Shown here: one piece after another, positions 13,009-14,307 of the stretch
Numbering within the stretch: the first letter of the stretch is position 1
How the letters are laid out: each line of letters opens with the position of its first letter
Assembly: GCA_018701055.1 (NCBI GenBank)
Contig: JABIUH010000232.1
Location: 1 to 14,307, forward strand
From: Woeseia sp.
GTDB lineage: Bacteria; Pseudomonadota; Gammaproteobacteria; Steroidobacterales; Woeseiaceae
Length of the DNA stretch: 14,307 nucleotides
Direction of reading: 5' to 3'
Program-made: the position numbers and the translations under genes
Notes under the pieces: generated by a model
Seen by the model: only the letters and a program-made list of their open reading frames with translations
Told to the model about the DNA's origin: nothing
Database searches by the model: none

Positions 13009-14307
13009 TAGTAGGTTTCTAATTCTCCACGCTCGGCTTTCTGCTCGTCAACCATTCGCTCTACGTCAGCGAGCAGTGCTTTTGCATCGTAAACAATGCC
13101 ATCCTTAATCGTATATTTGACCCCGCCGACACGCTCGGGTAGTCCGGTCTCGTCATTCAAACGAACGGCTCCCGTTCCGTACAGGAATTTCATGTTGGCA
13201 AGCGGGTTCTCGTCGAGAATGATGATATCGGCCAATAAACCAGGTCGAATGACACCGAACTCAATATCCTGTCCTTTTGGATCGTGTAAGGCTTGCGCCC
13301 CGTACATCGTTGCCGAGCGAACAACTTCGAGCGGGTGGAAACCGGCCTCCTGAAGCATTTCCATTTCCAATATCGTGCCAAAACCATACAACTGATAGAT
13401 AAACCCAGAGTCAGAGCCGACCGTTACACGACCACCAAGATTTTTGTAGTCGTTAACGAACTGCATCCACACGCGATAAAAATTTTTCCACTCGACTTCG
13501 TCAGCGGTAGTCCAGTCGAACCAGTACGCACCGTGACTCTCGCGATTCGGCGCATAAAAATCCCACTGTGTGGGCAGCGTGTATTTGTCATGCCAATCCG
13601 CGTTACGCATGCGTTCAACATCTCGGCCAGCCGAATAAATACTAAAAGTTGGATCAAGCGTAAAATCGAGCTCCAGGAATTCGTCTAACAATGCATTCCA
13701 TTTATCGGAACCGCGACCTGCGATCATGCTCCATTGTCGGGCGACCTGGCCGAAACGATGCTGTTCATTGTTGTAATTCATGTCGACGGGCCACAGCTGC
13801 ACATCAGTGTTCTCGTACATCGCTTCGAACAGTCCGTAGTAGTGCGTGAGTGTGCCAAGTCCCAATCGAGCAGAATCCTGGGCATTCATTTGCGCAACGC
13901 CCAATTGCCCAAGATGCGCCGTTGATCCGAGTCCGTGCTTCTCTGCCTCGTCCAACAAGGCTTCCATTATTGCGGGACGATGCGAATTCAGCTTAAGCCC
14001 ATCCGCGCCTTCCTCTGCAATGTAGCGCACCCATTGTCGTGCCTCTTCCGGAGTCAGAATATCGGTATCCGCATAACGCTCACCCGAGCCCAAAGTGTGA
14101 TACGAAAAAATTCGCGGCGCCACGATTTCATTCTTGGCACTACGTGCTTTTTCCGCCAACGAAAATTCCATATCGCCGCTGGGCACACCACGCACCGTGG
14201 TGATGCCATGCCCCATCCACAACTTGTAGGTGTATTCGGCCTCAGGCGCTTTCGTATCGCCACCCGTATGCGTATGCATGTCGATAATGCCAGGCATTAC
14301 ATATGAG
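13008..14307 (-). CDS. Metal-dependent amidohydrolase, 5' end outside the window
   Basis: The frame is open to the right edge, and 432 residues are visible. The first visible residues (SYVMPGIIDMHTHTGG) are the usual first metal site of imidazolonepropionase-like amidohydrolases, so the start codon lies beyond the window and the in-frame ATG at 14295-14297 is internal. Metal and catalytic residues seen: H11 and H13 (HTH), K105 (GADGLKL, possibly carbamylated), H131 (TAHLGQLG), H155 (LTHYYG) and D299 (VTVGSDSG). The C-terminal beta part IRPGLLADIIILDENPLANM closes the urease-type small domain. The enzyme hydrolyses C-N bonds in amides, cyclic amides or dipeptides; the substrate cannot be read from the sequence. 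The TAA stop overlaps the start of the ABC ATPase gene, so this is the upstream member of a three-gene operon. Confidence 0.9.
   Translation of the reverse strand, partial: SYVMPGIIDMHTHTGGDTKAPEAEYTYKLWMGHGITTVRGVPSGDMEFSLAEKARSAKNEIVAPRIFSYHTLGSGERYADTDILTPEEARQWVRYIAEEGADGLKLNSHRPAIMEALLDEAEKHGLGSTAHLGQLGVAQMNAQDSARLGLGTLTHYYGLFEAMYENTDVQLWPVDMNYNNEQHRFGQVARQWSMIAGRGSDKWNALLDEFLELDFTLDPTFSIYSAGRDVERMRNADWHDKYTLPTQWDFYAPNRESHGAYWFDWTTADEVEWKNFYRVWMQFVNDYKNLGGRVTVGSDSGFIYQLYGFGTILEMEMLQEAGFHPLEVVRSATMYGAQALHDPKGQDIEFGVIRPGLLADIIILDENPLANMKFLYGTGAVRLNDETGLPERVGGVKYTIKDGIVYDAKALLADVERMVDEQKAERGELETY

Overview
The window looks like the chromosome of a marine-type gammaproteobacterium. The clues are a type 2 L-serine dehydratase, a DUF5062-like small protein, secreted Spondin_N-domain proteins, a di-haem cytochrome c peroxidase and a group of integron-type gene cassettes. 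No rRNA, tRNA, CRISPR array, transposase or integrase is visible.

Region 1 (1-2689, all genes on the minus strand) is best read as a cluster of integron cassettes without an integrase (a CALIN). Five imperfect repeats of 115-125 bp (358-482, 940-1058, 1293-1407, 1979-2097, 2565-2689) lie in the same orientation, each 3' of a minus-strand gene. Each starts with an RYYYAAC-like box, ends with a GTTRRRY-like core, and shares an internal segment. In four of the five the stop codon of the preceding gene lies inside the left box, as is usual for integron cassettes. The cargo is a partial membrane protein, an unknown acidic protein, a two-TM protein, a RelE/ParE-type toxin-antitoxin pair, and a membrane protein that seems to be cut by an in-frame TAG.

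Region 2 (2684-4850) is an OmpR-family response regulator and histidine kinase pair in decay. The regulator has two in-frame TAA codons, one in the interdomain linker and one replacing the family's C-terminal Tyr. Its ancestral stop would overlap the kinase start as ATGA. The kinase lost about 15 codons after its G2 box and changed frame, so its original C-terminal end survives out of frame and its original stop sits in the first attC-like box. Upstream in the same orientation (4986-6447) is a two-gene operon of secreted Spondin_N paralogues, one a soluble Sec substrate and one a lipoprotein. They are plausible former targets or partners of the two-component pair.

Region 3 (6614-11169) holds a DUF5062-like small gene (+), a lipoprotein di-haem peroxidase (-, TTG start), an iron-sulphur L-serine ammonia-lyase (+), and a Tat-type exported flavin amine/amino-acid oxidase (-). 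This neighbourhood suggests amino-acid catabolism with peroxide production and removal, but the genes are not in one operon.

Region 4 (11315-14307, minus) is a tightly overlapping operon: a metal-dependent amidohydrolase (5' end outside the window), an ABC ATPase and an ABC-2 permease.

The main points of interest are the attC array that begins exactly at the end of a chromosomal operon, and the cluster of inactivating lesions around that junction.
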